Shown: one piece after another, positions 1 through 12,462 of the stretch | Layout: each line of letters starts with the position of its first letter | Position numbering within the stretch: position 1 is the first letter of the stretch | Assembly (NCBI GenBank): GCA_032358165.1 | Contig: JAALGY010000059.1 | Location: 1,240,001-1,304,000, forward strand | Direction of reading: 5' to 3' | DNA: 64,000 bases | Origin: Diplosphaera chodatii | Lineage: Eukaryota > Chlorophyta > Trebouxiophyceae > Prasiolales > Stichococcaceae | The notes under the pieces: model-generated | Told to the model about the DNA's origin: nothing | The model's database searches: none | The model's input: only the letters and a program-made list of their open reading frames with translations | Translations under genes and position numbers: made by a program

Positions 1-3000
1 CCTGTCGCTGCCCGTGATGCTGCCAACTTCCTGTGCATGGTATCTGCTGCTCCAGTGGCGTGTTGTGGGTTTCGGTGTGCAGTAGTACATGCCGCTGATC
101 TCACCAGATCGCACTTGCCCGCAGGTACTACCACGTGTTTAAGCGCATCAACAAGCAGCTGCCCAGCCTGACGACGCTGGAGCTGCAGTATGTGTCGCCG
201 GCGCTCGTGCGTGCAGAGGTGAGGTCTTGAATTGCAAGTTGTCAAGGTCGCGTCTGTGACGCTTACCGTGTGAACCCTGATGTCGGTGCTGCGATCAGTC
301 ACTGATGCAGCACAGCTGTGGTTGTCAGTGTTGCATCTAGTCACACTGGTCTTGCGCTGAGATCCCGACTTCGGATATGAAATTCAAATGTGGTCATGCA
401 CAAACAGCTCCTGTGATATCAGTCCTGTGATGTCAGTCAAATGAACATGGATGTCAGTTTTGCATCTGCTCATTGATACTGCAGCTGTGATTTTCCGTGT
501 CAATCTGTCATGGTGGTATGTGACCCTCCCAAGCTGTTGCTTGCACTCAAAGTCCATGAGGCACACTGCTGCTACAGGGCCTGGAGCTGGCGGTGCCCGG
601 CACGTACCTCATCGGCGAGCCGGTGGTCACCATCGCCGCCTTCGCGCAGCAGCTGCACGTGATCACGTCCAAGCAGCGGCCGCGCAAGCTGACGATCCAC
701 GGCTCCGACGGCGCCGAGTACATGTTCCTGCTCAAGGGGCACGAGGACCTGCGCCAGGTACTCAAATACAACCTTTTATGCACATGTTCCCATTCCTATT
801 GCTCAAGATGTGGCGCCCAACTTTTTCACAGCCTCAGACGCTGCTATCTCCACCGCACGCCATGTTTGCACGTGTTGTGCAGAGCAGCCTGTGCTGCTGC
901 CAAGACACCCGACACTTGGTGGCATGCCTGCAGCGGCTGACACCTTCCGTATGGCATGCACAACTTGAGGAAGCTGCAGTCTGAATGTTGGTCCGATCTG
1001 CTTCCTGCTGCAGGACGAGCGGGTGATGCAGCTGTTCGGCCTGGTCAACACGATGCTGGCGAACGATCGCGCGACGGCGGAGCGGGACCTCAGCATCGCG
1101 CGCTACGCTGTGATTCCCCTGTCCCCCAACTCCGGCCTCATCGGCTGGGTGCCCAACACCGACACCCTGCACGCCCTCATCCGCGAGTACCGCGACGCGC
1201 GAAAGGTACAGCCGCTGCCTCATCCCTCACTGAACTGCCTGCTTCTGCTCGACAGTGCTGTTCAGCAGTGTTACGTCTGGTCAGTGGCTGCCCAGCGCTG
1301 TACGATCTGCCGTGTAGTTCATCACCTTTCTAGTCTATGGCAAGGGGGCACACTGCTACCCTCAAGGGTGCTGGTTTGGAATGGCCTGCACCATTCGATG
1401 TTGTGGGCTGCTCCCTTGCCAACTCCTCCTTGCCGTCGTGCGGCATCTTTGCCTGCAAGCTGCCCAGACCGTTGCTCACTGCGCGTCACTGCCTGCAGCG
1501 GAGCCAGTCGTCATGGTCTTGAAAGCTGCACATTGCGCAGGTGCCGCTGAACGTGGAGCACCGGCTGATGCTGGGCCTGGCGCCGGACTACGACCACCTG
1601 ACCGTCATCCAGAAGGTGGAGGTGTTCGAGCACGCGCTGGAGTCGACGTCGGGGGAGGACCTGCACCGCGTCATGTGGCTCAAGTCCCGCAGCTCCGAGG
1701 CGCGCCGCTCAGCACGCCGAAACGCCCGCTGTCAGCCCAGAAATTTTATCAGTCACCTGGCATCAAGACGTGGTGACATCAAGGGTATGCGCAGAGTGAG
1801 GGGTGGGATGTGTGCTTCAGGCCGAGATCAGTGTCAAGTGCATGGGGCAGCTGCCACTCGTCGTTAGCAACGCCATCAGCGTGCTGCTGCTGGTGTTGCA
1901 TCTTGATGCGGGCGTCTGCCCTTGTTATCTGCATGCATGATAACAGAGTGTCCATGCTGCGGCTCCACAGCTGTCAAACCATGCTGGATGCAGTTGTAGC
2001 ACCTGCCTGTCGGCAAGCCGCTGTAGCTTGGCTGGCAGCAGCAGACATGCAGCAGCAGTACATTGTTGAAGACGCTGCTGTCGATATGTTGGCGCCTGCA
2101 AGATCTGCTGGTCGGATGCGGAGGCCGTGCGGCACTGCCGTAACAGGCTTCAAGTTGGGTTCTTGTGTGCCAACGAAAGGTCATACTTGTCGGTGTACCA
2201 TGCATGTACCATAATCATATCACAGTATGCCCCAGGTGTGGCTGGAGCGGCGCACGGCGTACACGCGGGCGACGGGCGTGATGTCCATGGTGGGCTACCT
2301 GCTGGGCCTGGGCGACCGGCACCCCAGCAACCTCATGCTGGACCGCTACTCGGGCAAGCTGCTGCACATCGACTTTGGCGACTGCTTCGAGGCGTCCATG
2401 CACCGCGAGAAGTTCCCCGAAAAGGTCCGACTGCTTTGCGGCGCGCTCACATACGATGAGCTGCGAGTTCTTGTGCATGTCACAAGCTGTTCTGTGCTGC
2501 CATGCCAACGGGCAGCTCTCAGGCCGTGCTGCCACACAGTGGCGCCGCTCATCTGCAGTGGTACACAGTTCCTGTACATTGCTGCGCCTCTACATGGCCA
2601 CGCAATCCACAGGAATATGCGTCCATTGCAGAGTCGATGGTGGCTGGCATGGCACCGCACGCATTCGACGAGAAGCTGCAGCCCACCTGCTTGATACTAC
2701 TTCAAAAATGTACTCACGCTGGGGCGCCCGAGCGCAGGTGCCCTTCCGGCTGACGCGCATGATGGTGAAGGCGATGGAGGTGTCCGGCATCGAGGGCAAC
2801 TTCCGGCACAGCTGCGAGGAGACGATGCGCGTGCTGCGCGGCAACAAGGAGTCCGTCATCGCCATGCTGGAGGCATTCGTGCACGACCCGCTCATCAACT
2901 GGCGGCTGCTCAACACGACGGACGCTGCAGACACCACGGCGATCGACGCGCAGCTCAACAGCATGCAGGACGCCACCAACATCAGCCTGCTGGACGGCTC

Positions 3001-4408
3001 GACGGACGTCGCGGCCGCCACCCGCGGCCTGGGACCCGTGTCTACGCAGCAGAACGGCATCCCCGGCGGCGCGGCAGTGGCCGGTGGACATGGTAGGAAC
3101 ACAGCAGCTATATGGCTGCATTCCCTTCGCCCAACCCTGTGCATACCTGCCTGCAGCCTGTCAGTCTGCCGCCAGTCCTCCGACAAACGTCAGTCATCGG
3201 CAGGCTGCTGGGTTCCTGTTCTACACACCTGCATGTATGGGCTGCACATGGGGGTTTGCAGCCCTTACAGGCAGGCGCCAAACGATCAGCGACCCAGTGG
3301 TCCGCCAGGCACACCGAGCAATGCCCAATGCCAGCAGCATGGAGTGTCCGACCAGGCGCTTGCTCCTGATGTTGATGTGTGGACCCAGCTCTGTGCACCA
3401 TACTTGCTTGTGGCAGGGGCGCGCCTTGGAAGGGCTTTGCAGCGACCAGGGCCCGGCAGCAGCACCGCAAGGCTCGCCTGCCCACCTGCAGCACTGATGT
3501 TTCAGGGAACTCTGGCAGCGCGCCCCTCACCGCCGTGCTTCCACCATGTGCAGTCAACATCGGGCTGGGGGTGGGCGCGGACATGCCGGACATGCCCAGC
3601 CCGCCCAACCGGGAGGCGCGCGAGCGGGAGCTGCTCACCGCGGTGGGGGACCTGGGCGACGCGCGGGAGGTGGGGCCCCCGAAATTTAAAATCCGGGTTC
3701 ACAGCTCAGATTGCGCACCCAGGTGCTGCTGGTGACTGTGGGGGACCTGGGCGACGCACGGGAGGTGCGGTTTGAGTCACTTTCCAGGCCCTGGGCTCTG
3801 GTTCTACATTCTCTGGCATGCTGCTGCTGACCGCGGCCACACTACTTAAAGTGTGTTGATCCTTGCCATGCGCTGCAGCTCCACCATCAATGTCAGCAAG
3901 GAGCATCAGCACCAAAGCTGCCTGCTTCTGCTGCGCCAGGTGCTGAACGAGCGGGCGATCGCGGTGATGAGCCGCATGAGCGACAAGCTCACGGGGCGCG
4001 ACTTCCCGGCGGAGCTGCGCAACGGCGCCGACCACGACTCCATCCCCGTGCAGGTGCCGCAGCTCAGCACCCCACCCCGCAGCACCGATCCTGCCTGCTG
4101 GGTACAAGGGTCACGATGCTTGCTCGGCTCAGCATCCAGCAAGCATGGCGTGGTCCGGTCCTGATCATGCATGGACCATGGCGGAAGTGTTCAAGGTCGT
4201 ACTCTTCCATGCTTGCTGTGGCTGCTCAGGAGGGGCACCTGTGGACTCTATGATGTTTTCCTCGTGATATATCCCTCGAAGTTTTCCAAACAGGCTGCCC
4301 TGTGCTTCATGATCCTAAGCCATGTTGCAGGTGGAGCGGCTGATCAAGTCCGCCACGCTGCCGAAGAACCTCAGCGCCAGCTACATCGGCTGGTGCCCTT
4401 TCTGGTGA
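1..4408 (+). CDS. TOR: Target of rapamycin (TOR) Ser/Thr kinase, 3' part (5' end outside window)
   Basis: This is the C-terminal part of the growth-controlling PIKK-family kinase TOR. Nine exons chain with consistent phase: about 125-218, 578-757, 1014-1205, 1541-1699, 2236-2424, 2738-3092, 3554-3669, 3940-4053 and 4331-4408. The first exon encodes the end of the FRB domain ([20 protein letters not shown]). The kinase domain follows, with catalytic loop [13 protein letters not shown] and metal-binding HIDFGDCFE in the 2236-2424 exon. A Gly/Ala-rich linker and a [10 protein letters not shown] segment (the NRD region) come next. The FATC tail ends in YIGWCPFW and TGA, as in all TORs. The intron starting at 1700 must use a GC donor (GAG|gcgcgc), because only that joins SSE to VWLERR as in the family. 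Nothing upstream of position 125 looks coding; it reads as intron. The identification is secure. Confidence 0.96.
3723..3764 (+). repeat. In-frame duplicate micro-exon inside TOR intron 7
   Basis: A 42-base copy of the end of the 3554-3669 exon (original about 3628-3669) lies 53 bases downstream, inside the intron. It is preceded by cccag and followed by gtgcgg, so it could be spliced as an exon. It is phase 0 on both sides and would add 14 residues ending GDLGDARE, matching [14 protein letters not shown] of the upstream exon at most positions. Use of this exon is inferred, not shown. Confidence 0.6.
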
Positions 4409-5322
4409 CGCGGCCGTGGCCGCGGGCGGATGTGCCGCCTGGGGGTGCAGCAGGCTCGGGTGCATCAGAGGCGCCAGCCTCCAGCACGCCGCATCTGGAG
4501 ACGTGAGGGGGATGCTGCGCTTGCGGCGCAAAACTAGATGTCAGAGACAGATCGCTGCAGGAAGCAGAAGTTCAGCAAGGGGTGGGGGTTTGCGTGCCGC
4601 AGTGGAGATCAAGCGGAGTGTAGTGACAGCTGCCCGGGGTTCTTTGTTCATCGGCTTGCATCTTGTAAAGTCTAGCCTCCGATTGACCATCTGCCCAGTG
4701 AGCCAGCTCACACAATCCTGCCGCTCCCATCAGGGCGAAGTACCCAAAAGCAGTTTCACCAGCCAGCTCATCCTTCCGCTGCAGATGTTTTGCTGTACAT
4801 CTGCCCGCTTGAACGACTATGAAACACAATGCGGCCCTGCGGCTAGCTTGCACCCGCGTCAAATGCCAGCTGGGGAGACGCCAGCCGAGCGCTGCTGCAG
4901 CGGAACAGCTCCGCCGCGCAGCTGGGCGCCCGCTGCCGCTGCTGCACGGCCGACTGCGGCCTGGCAGCTGGAGGTGGCTCCGAAGCCCCGGCTGCCGGAT
5001 CTGCCGCTGCTGCAACTGGCTACATGTCGGCAGCCAGGCTGGCAACCGGCTGCTGCTCGGCTGGCATGCTGCTGCTGCTGCTGCTGCTGCGGGCGGCAGG
5101 AGGCATGGCTTTGCTGCGGGAGTGCCACTGCAGTCCTGACAGCTGCGGGCGATCAACACCGACCTCGTGTCAACTGACGAAGTAGTGCACATGACTACAT
5201 GGACATCCAAACGTACAGTAGTCCAAGCAGTAGTGGTGATGCTGACCATACACTGTAGTAACGATCACCTCTGTGATCGACCTCCAGCCTGATGCTGGAG
5301 TTGCAGCTGATAGCAAATTCAC
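4409..5322. other. Convergent intergenic region between TOR and DRC4
   Basis: This holds the 3' flanks of two convergent genes. A TGTAA motif at 4664-4668, 256 bases past the TOR stop, fits the green-algal polyadenylation signal. A CTG/CAG microsatellite lies at about 5068-5090. The minus strand has Gln/Ala-rich open stretches (about 4860-5130), but none resembles the expected DRC4 C-terminus, so a last DRC4 exon here is possible but unproven. Confidence 0.5.
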
Positions 5323-8044
5323 TCAGGGAAAGCGCGTCTTGCCTGGCGCTCCAGGGCGGCGTTGTCAACTGCCGCCACCATGGCATCGTGCTCTGTCCGC
5401 AGCCTGTCCAGCTCCTGACGCTGTACCTGCAACCCCCGTGTTCACTTCCAGTTACTGACAGCCAAGGTCTCAATGTCAAGACCAATGTTGGAGGTCTGTT
5501 GCGTTTACTGTCAGGCATATAGTCATACGCCCTTGATGTCATGCCGGATTGCGCACCTCGTGGTCCCACTCCAGGGCCTTCAGTTTGTGCCGCGCCGCTG
5601 CTTCCTGCCGCCGCACCCGCAGCAGCTCCTCGGCGTCCTGCTCCAGGGCCGCCACCCGCAGCCGCAGCGCCGCCACCTCGCCCTGCGCCTGCACACCAGC
5701 ACCACCAACTTAACGTGCCCAGACTGTCACAGGTCATGTCATGAACAAGGCTCTATGTGTCTCGCCCAGTCGCACATGCAGCCCCCCTGCAGCCAGCAGC
5801 AATCGCCAGCGCCTGCAGCAACAATTGCTTTTGCTTCACATGCTGAATGGTTCCCACCATGGTACCCATCACCCCAGGCTTCGGTGCTGACGCATCTGCT
5901 CAGCCAGCACTTCCATATGTGAGGCAGCTGACAAAGCCGACCTGGGCCAGCGGCGCGGACATGCCCTCGTGCTCCGCCCGCAGCGCCGCCGCCTCCGCCT
6001 CGGCGGCCTGCGCCCGCGCCGCCGCCGCCGCCGCCTCTGCACGGGCAGCCTCGGCCAGCTCCAGCCGCTCCGCCAGCGCGCCCTCGTACAGCGCCTTGAG
6101 CGCCACCACCGCCTGCAGATGCAGCGGCTGCAGTCTTTCGGCGGCACCGCTGCACCCAGTGCACGCTGCACAACCCACACTGAGTGTGACGGCCGACCCA
6201 CCGGGTGAGGCTTGGTCTCCGCTGTCAGGAGCCCAGCGCATCAGAAGGTAGTGTGCTCGGACATGTACTCCCATGTTGTCACCTGTTCATGCTGCGCGAT
6301 CAGCGAGCGGGTGTGGTCGCCGCGGCGCTCCTCCACCTCCGACACCTCAACTCGCAGCCGCAGCGCCGCCTCCTGCGCCGCCGCGGCAGCTGCGGCCGCA
6401 AACCTGCAGAGGGCGCAGCGGTGTGGCTGCTCACACATCGCACAGGGTGCAGTCTGCGCAGCGTCCTTGGCAGTGAGTGCGAGCAGGACATCAGACGATC
6501 TTGCAGCATGTGCGCACACAGGTCGAGTTGTTGCCCTGTGTATACGCCAAGCGGACGATGTAGCACCTGCCTCGATGGAGATCTTTTTCAGCTTGCTACT
6601 ACTGTTGGCAGGAGGCAGAGTCTCACTTGGCCTCCAGGTCGGCGGCCGTCGCCCGCAGCTCCGCACGCTGCTTTGCGGACGTCTTGCCGTGCTCGATGTG
6701 CAGCGTCGCGGTCCACTCCTGGTGCTTGATCGCCTGCGGGTTTACACACATCAGCATTCACAGCCTGGTCCTGCACCTCGAGCAGCGCGCGTCATTGCTA
6801 TTCTATATCGACAGCACTACCTCCTGCAGCTAGCGCGGTCGCCCCCTGGCAGCTGCCCGGCTCTACTTGCTCCCGCAGGGCAGGGGTGCGCAAAGCAACC
6901 CTGCCCTGTTGTGGTGCACCCCCACCCTTCCCGCTCGCCGCCAGCCCCCGCAGCGCAGCATGCCACCTCGAGTCTCGTTCACCCGCAGCCGTCCATGCAT
7001 CTGAATCGGCCGTGTCCAGACCCTGACCTGCTCGCGGCCCAGCCGCCGCAGCGCCGCCTTCTCCTGGTAGTCCTCCGCCTGCCGGCGCGCCTCGGCGTCC
7101 GCCGCCGCCCGCAGCGCCGCGTCGCCCTCCTGCTTCAGCTTGATGACGGCGCGGCCGTGGCCGTAGGACAGGTGCCGGATGCGCTGCCGCAGCTCCTGCG
7201 GCACACACAGTCTGCATTCCTTGTGGATGTCCGGGAGCATGTGCCGCTGCTGCTCTGCCAGTGGTGGCCTCCGCTCAAGCATACTGCGCCGGTGAGCTCT
7301 GCTGTGTAGTGGCAGCGCTGCCCACTGCAGGTGCGGGATGTAGAAACCAGCAAACTGTCTGGGGCTCAGGTGCGTCTGGTTGGCGCAAGTACTTAGGTGT
7401 GCTGCTGCTGTTGGTAGCCAGGTGTGCACCGCATGCTTGGTGTGTAGCAGACGGGCACCTTCTGCTCGATGAGGTGCTGGTCTTCAGCAGTTTCCAGGGC
7501 CACGTCCTTGAAGCGCCCGGCGCGCTCCGCCGCTTCCAGGTCCCCCCGTGCGATGTGGTAGTACCCCTCCACCATGTCCTGCGATAACGGAATCACCGAT
7601 ATTGGGTGAGCGGTTGTTGTGGCATGCGGCCACAGGGTGCGGCGGTGCGACGACCGGAAGCAGCACGAACCAAGCGCGCGCCGGAGGCAGCGCCAAGTTG
7701 GATTCCGTCAGGCGCCGGCCACGCGGCTGCGGCACCGCGTGCGTGCAGCTGCTGCTGGCAGCAGGCTCAGCAGCTGACGCGGCAGTGCGCTGTGCGGCAT
7801 CATGGCATGACGGCATCCTGCACCTTCAACTGCCAGCCCGCACCCGCTCGAGCAGCAGGTAGTTGTTGCGCTTGTCGGCGTCCTCGACGCGCGCGCTGGC
7901 CGCGTCCAGCTGCGCCGTCAGCACCTCAATGCGCGCGGCGTCGGACGCCGGGGCGTCCCCCCCGGGCTGCGGCGCCGCATCCCTGCCGCCCTTGCGCTGC
8001 CTGCTGATCCGCTTGTCCTGTAAAAGGCGCGAGGCGCCGTGCAT
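5323..8044 (-). CDS. DRC4: Dynein regulatory complex subunit 4 (DRC4/GAS8/PF2-like), C-terminus apparently short
   Basis: DRC4 is a coiled-coil subunit of the nexin-dynein regulatory complex of motile cilia. Eight exons chain in phase: about 8044-7844, 7578-7459, 7195-7028, 6733-6627, 6403-6283, 6112-5942, 5688-5557 and 5426-5343. Order and spacing follow GAS8: NNYLLLER (GAS8 RNYFQLER), then RIRHLSYGHGRAV (VKHLLYEHQN), then a stretch with VSEVEERRGDHTRSLIAQHE (HEVEERKNGQIHTLMQRHE), then LKALEWDHE (LKDLQWEHE), then QELDRLRTEHDAM. The start is the ATG at 8044, in frame with a Lys/Arg-rich N-terminus; splicing into 8017 from an upstream exon is an alternative. After ALERQ the frame reads seven more residues to a TGA at 5323, giving about 375 residues against about 480 in GAS8. 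A GC donor (CAG|gcaaga) at 5342 could lead to further exons, but none was found. Confidence 0.85.
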
Positions 8045-8731
8045 GATTGTCAAACGTACAGAACAGCTACATGCAGGGGTGTTGTGCTCCCCTGATGGGT
8101 ACTGTAGGAGCGCCGCAGATCGCTACACCGCTTCTGCCACTGGCAGACCTGAGGGGGCTGGCCGATGCTGCTCACGTCAGATGTCCACGGTAGCTGCACG
8201 CATGCACACTGACATAACTCAGGTGGTCACCTTGCCGGCTGAAGACGGTTTCGGAGGCGACATCCTGCCTGCCCCAGCAGGCTGGTGGTGGACGCCTGAT
8301 TTTCTGCACACGCCAGTGCCTCTCAGGTGATGATATCAGCGAGGTGTGTAGTGTGGATGTGCAGGGAGGACGCTTGGGTAAGGCACGAGCCGAAACTGCT
8401 GGAGTGAGTGTGTTGCCTCTGCCGGAAACCGAAGTGCAGATGGTGCTTTTTAAACAGGATAGCACATCATCAGCAGCAGCAGCGAGTCCGAGGCTGTACT
8501 CCAGTGCGCGGTATAAGGCGGTGTGCGCAATACACGCTATGTGCACCTCGTCTGAAGTGAGCGGCAAGTCTCCTGTACTGACGACAGTTCTTGGACTCGA
8601 CGACAACCACTGCAGCCAGTGCGAGGTGCTTGCCCTATGGTTTCATGCGCCCACTTCAGATAAACCACCAACAAGCCAACCTTCAGGTCTGATGTGCAAC
8701 AGCGCTGCCAACACCGCAACGGCAGCTGATC
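8045..8731. other. Intergenic region between two minus-strand genes
   Basis: This should contain the DRC4 promoter and the 3' flank of the FAM192A-like gene. Open frames here (for example plus strand 8344-8946) have no recognisable domain and overlap the real minus-strand exon at their ends. No distinct element was seen. Confidence 0.4.
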
Positions 8732-10536
8732 CTACTGATCGTCGCTGTCGTCACTGCCGTAGCCTCCCAACAACCCCGCGAGACCGCCGCCGCCATCACC
8801 GCCGGCATCAGCGCCTGAGCTCCCGCCGGCTGTACGCGCAGTGGCTGGTGCTGCCTGCGGCGGACCGCCTGCCGCATCGTTCTCCGCCGCTGTGGTGCCT
8901 GTGTGCTGCCGCTTGGCGGGCGGTTGCCCGTCGGGAGCCGCCGTAGACCCTGGGGCCGCTGCCGACCCGCCAGAGGGCTTCTTCCGCACCACCTGCAGCA
9001 GCGGCCGCCGCGGCGCTGCCTTTGGCTGCGGCTTTGCTGACTGTGCCTGCAGTTTGCAGCCCGCGCAGTGCGTGTGCAAGTGCACACATCTGCTTCAGTG
9101 AAGGGACAGGCAGCCTGGCGTAACAGGCGCTTGTGTCGCACACAAAGGCTGGCAGTGGCTGAGGGTAGCATGTCTGCATCGTGAACCTGCATGCATCGAG
9201 ATCGATGCAGCGTGACGTGCCGGCTGACCTGCTTGGCTGGCTGTGGCTGCGGCTGGGGCCCCGGCTGAGCTGGGGAGGCGCCCTCGTCTCTACTGGCGCT
9301 GCGCGCCTCCGCCCGAGCCCGCACTGCCTGCCACACATTGGATGCAGCCTGATGCTACCGCAGAGCTGGTCGCGCAGCCATGCAGCTGCGCGGCCTCGCA
9401 CGATGACACGGTGCGCGCTCACGCCGGCTTTGCAAGGCCACGCCACGCTGGACACTGGCAAGTCTCAATCGGGAGTCCTATTCAGCTTTGCGCCTGGTCA
9501 AGCTGGGCCCCTGCTCGCTGCGACCCGCTCACCCGACGGGGCACACTGTTGCAGGCGTCTGGGAGCGAAGTCAGCAGGCAGGCAGCGGACGGAAGGGGGG
9601 CAGCACAGGGGGGGCGACCTGCTGGTAGGCGTCCAGCTCGCGCTCCTGCTCCGCGCGCCAGGCCGCGTCCGCGTGCTGCGCCTGCTGCTGCAGGGTGTCC
9701 AGGAAGTCCAGCTCGTCGCCGTCCAGCGGCCGGTTCTTGCCTGCAGGCACGACAGCACAGTTCCAGTTGGCAGTGCTGCGGCGGAGCGCCTGCATGGCCT
9801 ACTACTCTGCCGCAGCTCGCGTGCCCTGCTCTGAGCATGACAGCAGTCTCAGCTTGCACATCAGGATGCGTTCTACCACAACTGTTGCGCTGCTTCCCAG
9901 TACTGTCTGCTGCGCCTGGTGGCCACCCTGCTGCGTCATACCGCAAGGCAAAGGGCTACCGAGCTGGCTCGCTGCACCCATACCGACATGCTGTCAGCTT
10001 GCCCACAATACCGCTGCTGCCAAATGCGCTGAAGTGCAACGGAACCTCGATGCTGTGTGGCGGGACCTGTCTGCATCCGCGCTCACCTGTCTTCATCTGC
10101 TTCCACTGCGCCTGGAACGCGTCCTCCTTGGCCTGCTTGGCATCCGCCAGCACCTGCGCCAGCGGCTTGTCGGGCAGCACCGCCTCCGCCACCTCCCCCC
10201 GCTCCGCCTTGATCGCTTCCAGCTGTGAACACACACACAGGTGGCGTTTGTGGTGGTTAGACACCTGAATTTGCTCGGCAGCAGATGAGCGTGTGACACA
10301 GCGCCAAGCGAAGGTAGGCTGCTGTCAGACGCCTGCTTCCTGATAACAGCCTGATACTCGCCGCAATTTCTGGGTCCTGCTGCATGCTGACCTCTGACTC
10401 GGTGATGAAGTTGCGGCCGCCGAGCGACTCGGCGGCCGTCGCGCGGTCCTCGGCGGCCTGCTTGGCGATCTCCGTGGGGAACACGCTGCGCGCATCGCGC
10501 CCCAGCACCGCCTCCCGCTCGTAGACACGCTCCTCA
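8732..10536 (-). CDS. FAM192A/PSME3IP1 (Fyv6, NIP30-domain) family protein, first exon not found
   Basis: The family includes human FAM192A, which binds the proteasome activator PA28-gamma, and yeast Fyv6, a second-step splicing factor. Exons in phase: 10536-10392, 10222-10087, 9740-9619, 9348-9229 and 9046-8732. Together they encode NFITESE, LEAIKAERGE, then KPLAQVLADAKQAKEDAFQ, then NRPLDGDELDFLDTL, which is the NIP30 block (FVTE..L...RGE, RPLYEVL..NKDKKD, LDEDE..FLD). The C-terminal exon is Pro/Ala/Gly-rich with a basic VVRKKPSGG stretch. It ends GLAGLLGGYGSDDSDDQ, the Gly-rich acidic terminus typical of the family. The 10536 exon starts mid-codon after a clear acceptor and has no ATG, so at least one upstream exon lies beyond it. 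Its first 30 residues (VYEREAVLGRDARSVFPTE) are an extension I do not recognise. Confidence 0.85.
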
Positions 10537-12462
10537 CTGGAGCAGCGACATCACAATGGTGCGAAGCCGGGCGTGAGCAGCTTGCGGGCATGGCGTGGCA
10601 GGTGCACATTCTGCTGTTCTGTGCTGATGCTCAACGACACCGCAGCCGCGAAGGTGACACGCTGCAGACAGGGGGCCTGGAAAACCACGATCACAACAGC
10701 TGAACACACGCAAGGCTGTTGCTGGGCGCTCACGAGCGATGTGACAGGCCTTGACATGCGCGGTAGGCGCACTGCCCGGCTAACATGAGCTTTGGTCTTC
10801 AGAGACCGCTCGCATCCATACTTCAACTGCACGGCTTGAGGACACGGATCTGCTTTTGGGGGTGGGAGCCTCACGCTTCCTCCCGGACGAGGTCCATTGC
10901 CAGGTGCAATCCTGTTGGCGCGCCTCTTGATCAGTCTACCGATCCTGGTGTTGGCGTCCGCGCAGGCAACTACCTTTGGGCTGCCGGCGGAGTCCTGGAT
11001 GTGGATGTGTCTCGAACAGCAAGAAAAGCACAAGAAAAGCAAAGCGCCAAAGATGCATGGCAGGGCCCAGCTCAGCATGTGTTGCCAAGCAGCATGCACT
11101 GCTTCCCGCTCTCGGTCCCCACTTAAGCAGCGCGTGCATTCTCTACGCAACATACCCGTCAGGCAGCCTTTCTGCAGCCAGCCTCGTCCTCAATTGTGTG
11201 CAGCACAGCTCAGCTTGCGGCGTATGCATGGGTTTGCTGCCCGAGCCGTGCGGCGGCGGTGCTACAGCACGCTCGATTGATGGGATGTCCTCTCAGTCTG
11301 GCAGCCTCTTGCAGCCATACGTGTCGCAATGTAAGTCAGGCCTAATGCAAGCGCTCCTCTCAAGCTGGAGAGCTGGCACTGTGACGGCGCTTCGCGCGAT
11401 GGTGACGCGACAGCTGTGCAGTGTGCCGTCAGAAGGTAATGCTGCGACCCGCAGCAGCTGGTAATGAGCGGCGTGCAACACCACCGGCGGGCCGCAGTGC
11501 CGTATTCGATGAGCAGTGCTGCATGCCATACGGCTGAGCGCCTGCCGCTTCATGCCCACCTTGGACACTGGCCGTGAGTTGTGCACTGCCACCTAGTCAG
11601 ACTCATGGAGCCGGCGACCATCTGTGTGCTTGCATGTCACAAGTGTTGTGGTCATGTAGCATAATGTCCCAGCCGCAGCTGTCGTGCTGTGCGCGGATCG
11701 TGCTTGCTGCGAAGGCGGCGTCACAGCTGCAGTGACACGCTTCATCCGACCTCCGTCAGTCAAGCAGCTTACGTTGCACCTTGCTGTCAATCTCCAGCAT
11801 CCATAGTGACAGCATCCATAGTGACAGCGTCCAAGGTGCCGAACCATGCATGTCCGACTGCTGGAACCGCATGGATGGACAAATTCTTCGTATTGGCGCA
11901 GGATGTCGCAGCATCTGGTGCATTGTTTGTGCCGGTACTGGAAGCTGTGACAGTGTTGACCTGCACGTTCCCGCGCGTTGGACGCCACATCATGTCCCAG
12001 CATGCTCCATCCTACATCCATGCCGCGTGCGCGGAGAGTGCACAGCCGTCAGCATGCTGCACCACACCACCCGATGTCTGCTGTCGCAAAGCAACGCGCA
12101 TGGCAGCGGAGTCCCGCAGCCGTTGATGTTCATACAGCATCAAGATGACATGCCGAATGTGCAGTGACCTGCACAAACATGCATGCCCATTCGCCTGAAC
12201 CAAAGCGCCTAGAAGCTGCATGTCCCAGTGACTGTCCCCCGATGCGGCTACATGACAATGTCGACACAACGTTTGCAACCAGTTGCTTGTCACTACGCTC
12301 AGAGCAGCGCTGCCTTCCGACACCCTTTGGCTCATGTACATGGCACTGAGAAGCGCTGAACCTGCTTGGTAGTCAGATGCTGGAATTTTGGCAGACTATG
12401 AAATATACAACAGCTGCACCCAGGCGCTACTGCAGACAGCTGCGCTCGCCACTGTGTGCTCT
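10537..12462. other. Long non-coding stretch, intron and 5' region of the FAM192A-like gene
   Basis: About 1.9 kb without a frame I can support. It must contain the missing first exon of the FAM192A-like gene and the 3' flank of the helicase gene. A 15-base tandem duplication (atccatagtgacagc) is at about 11798-11827. Open frames on both strands lack codon bias or recognisable motifs. Confidence 0.4.
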
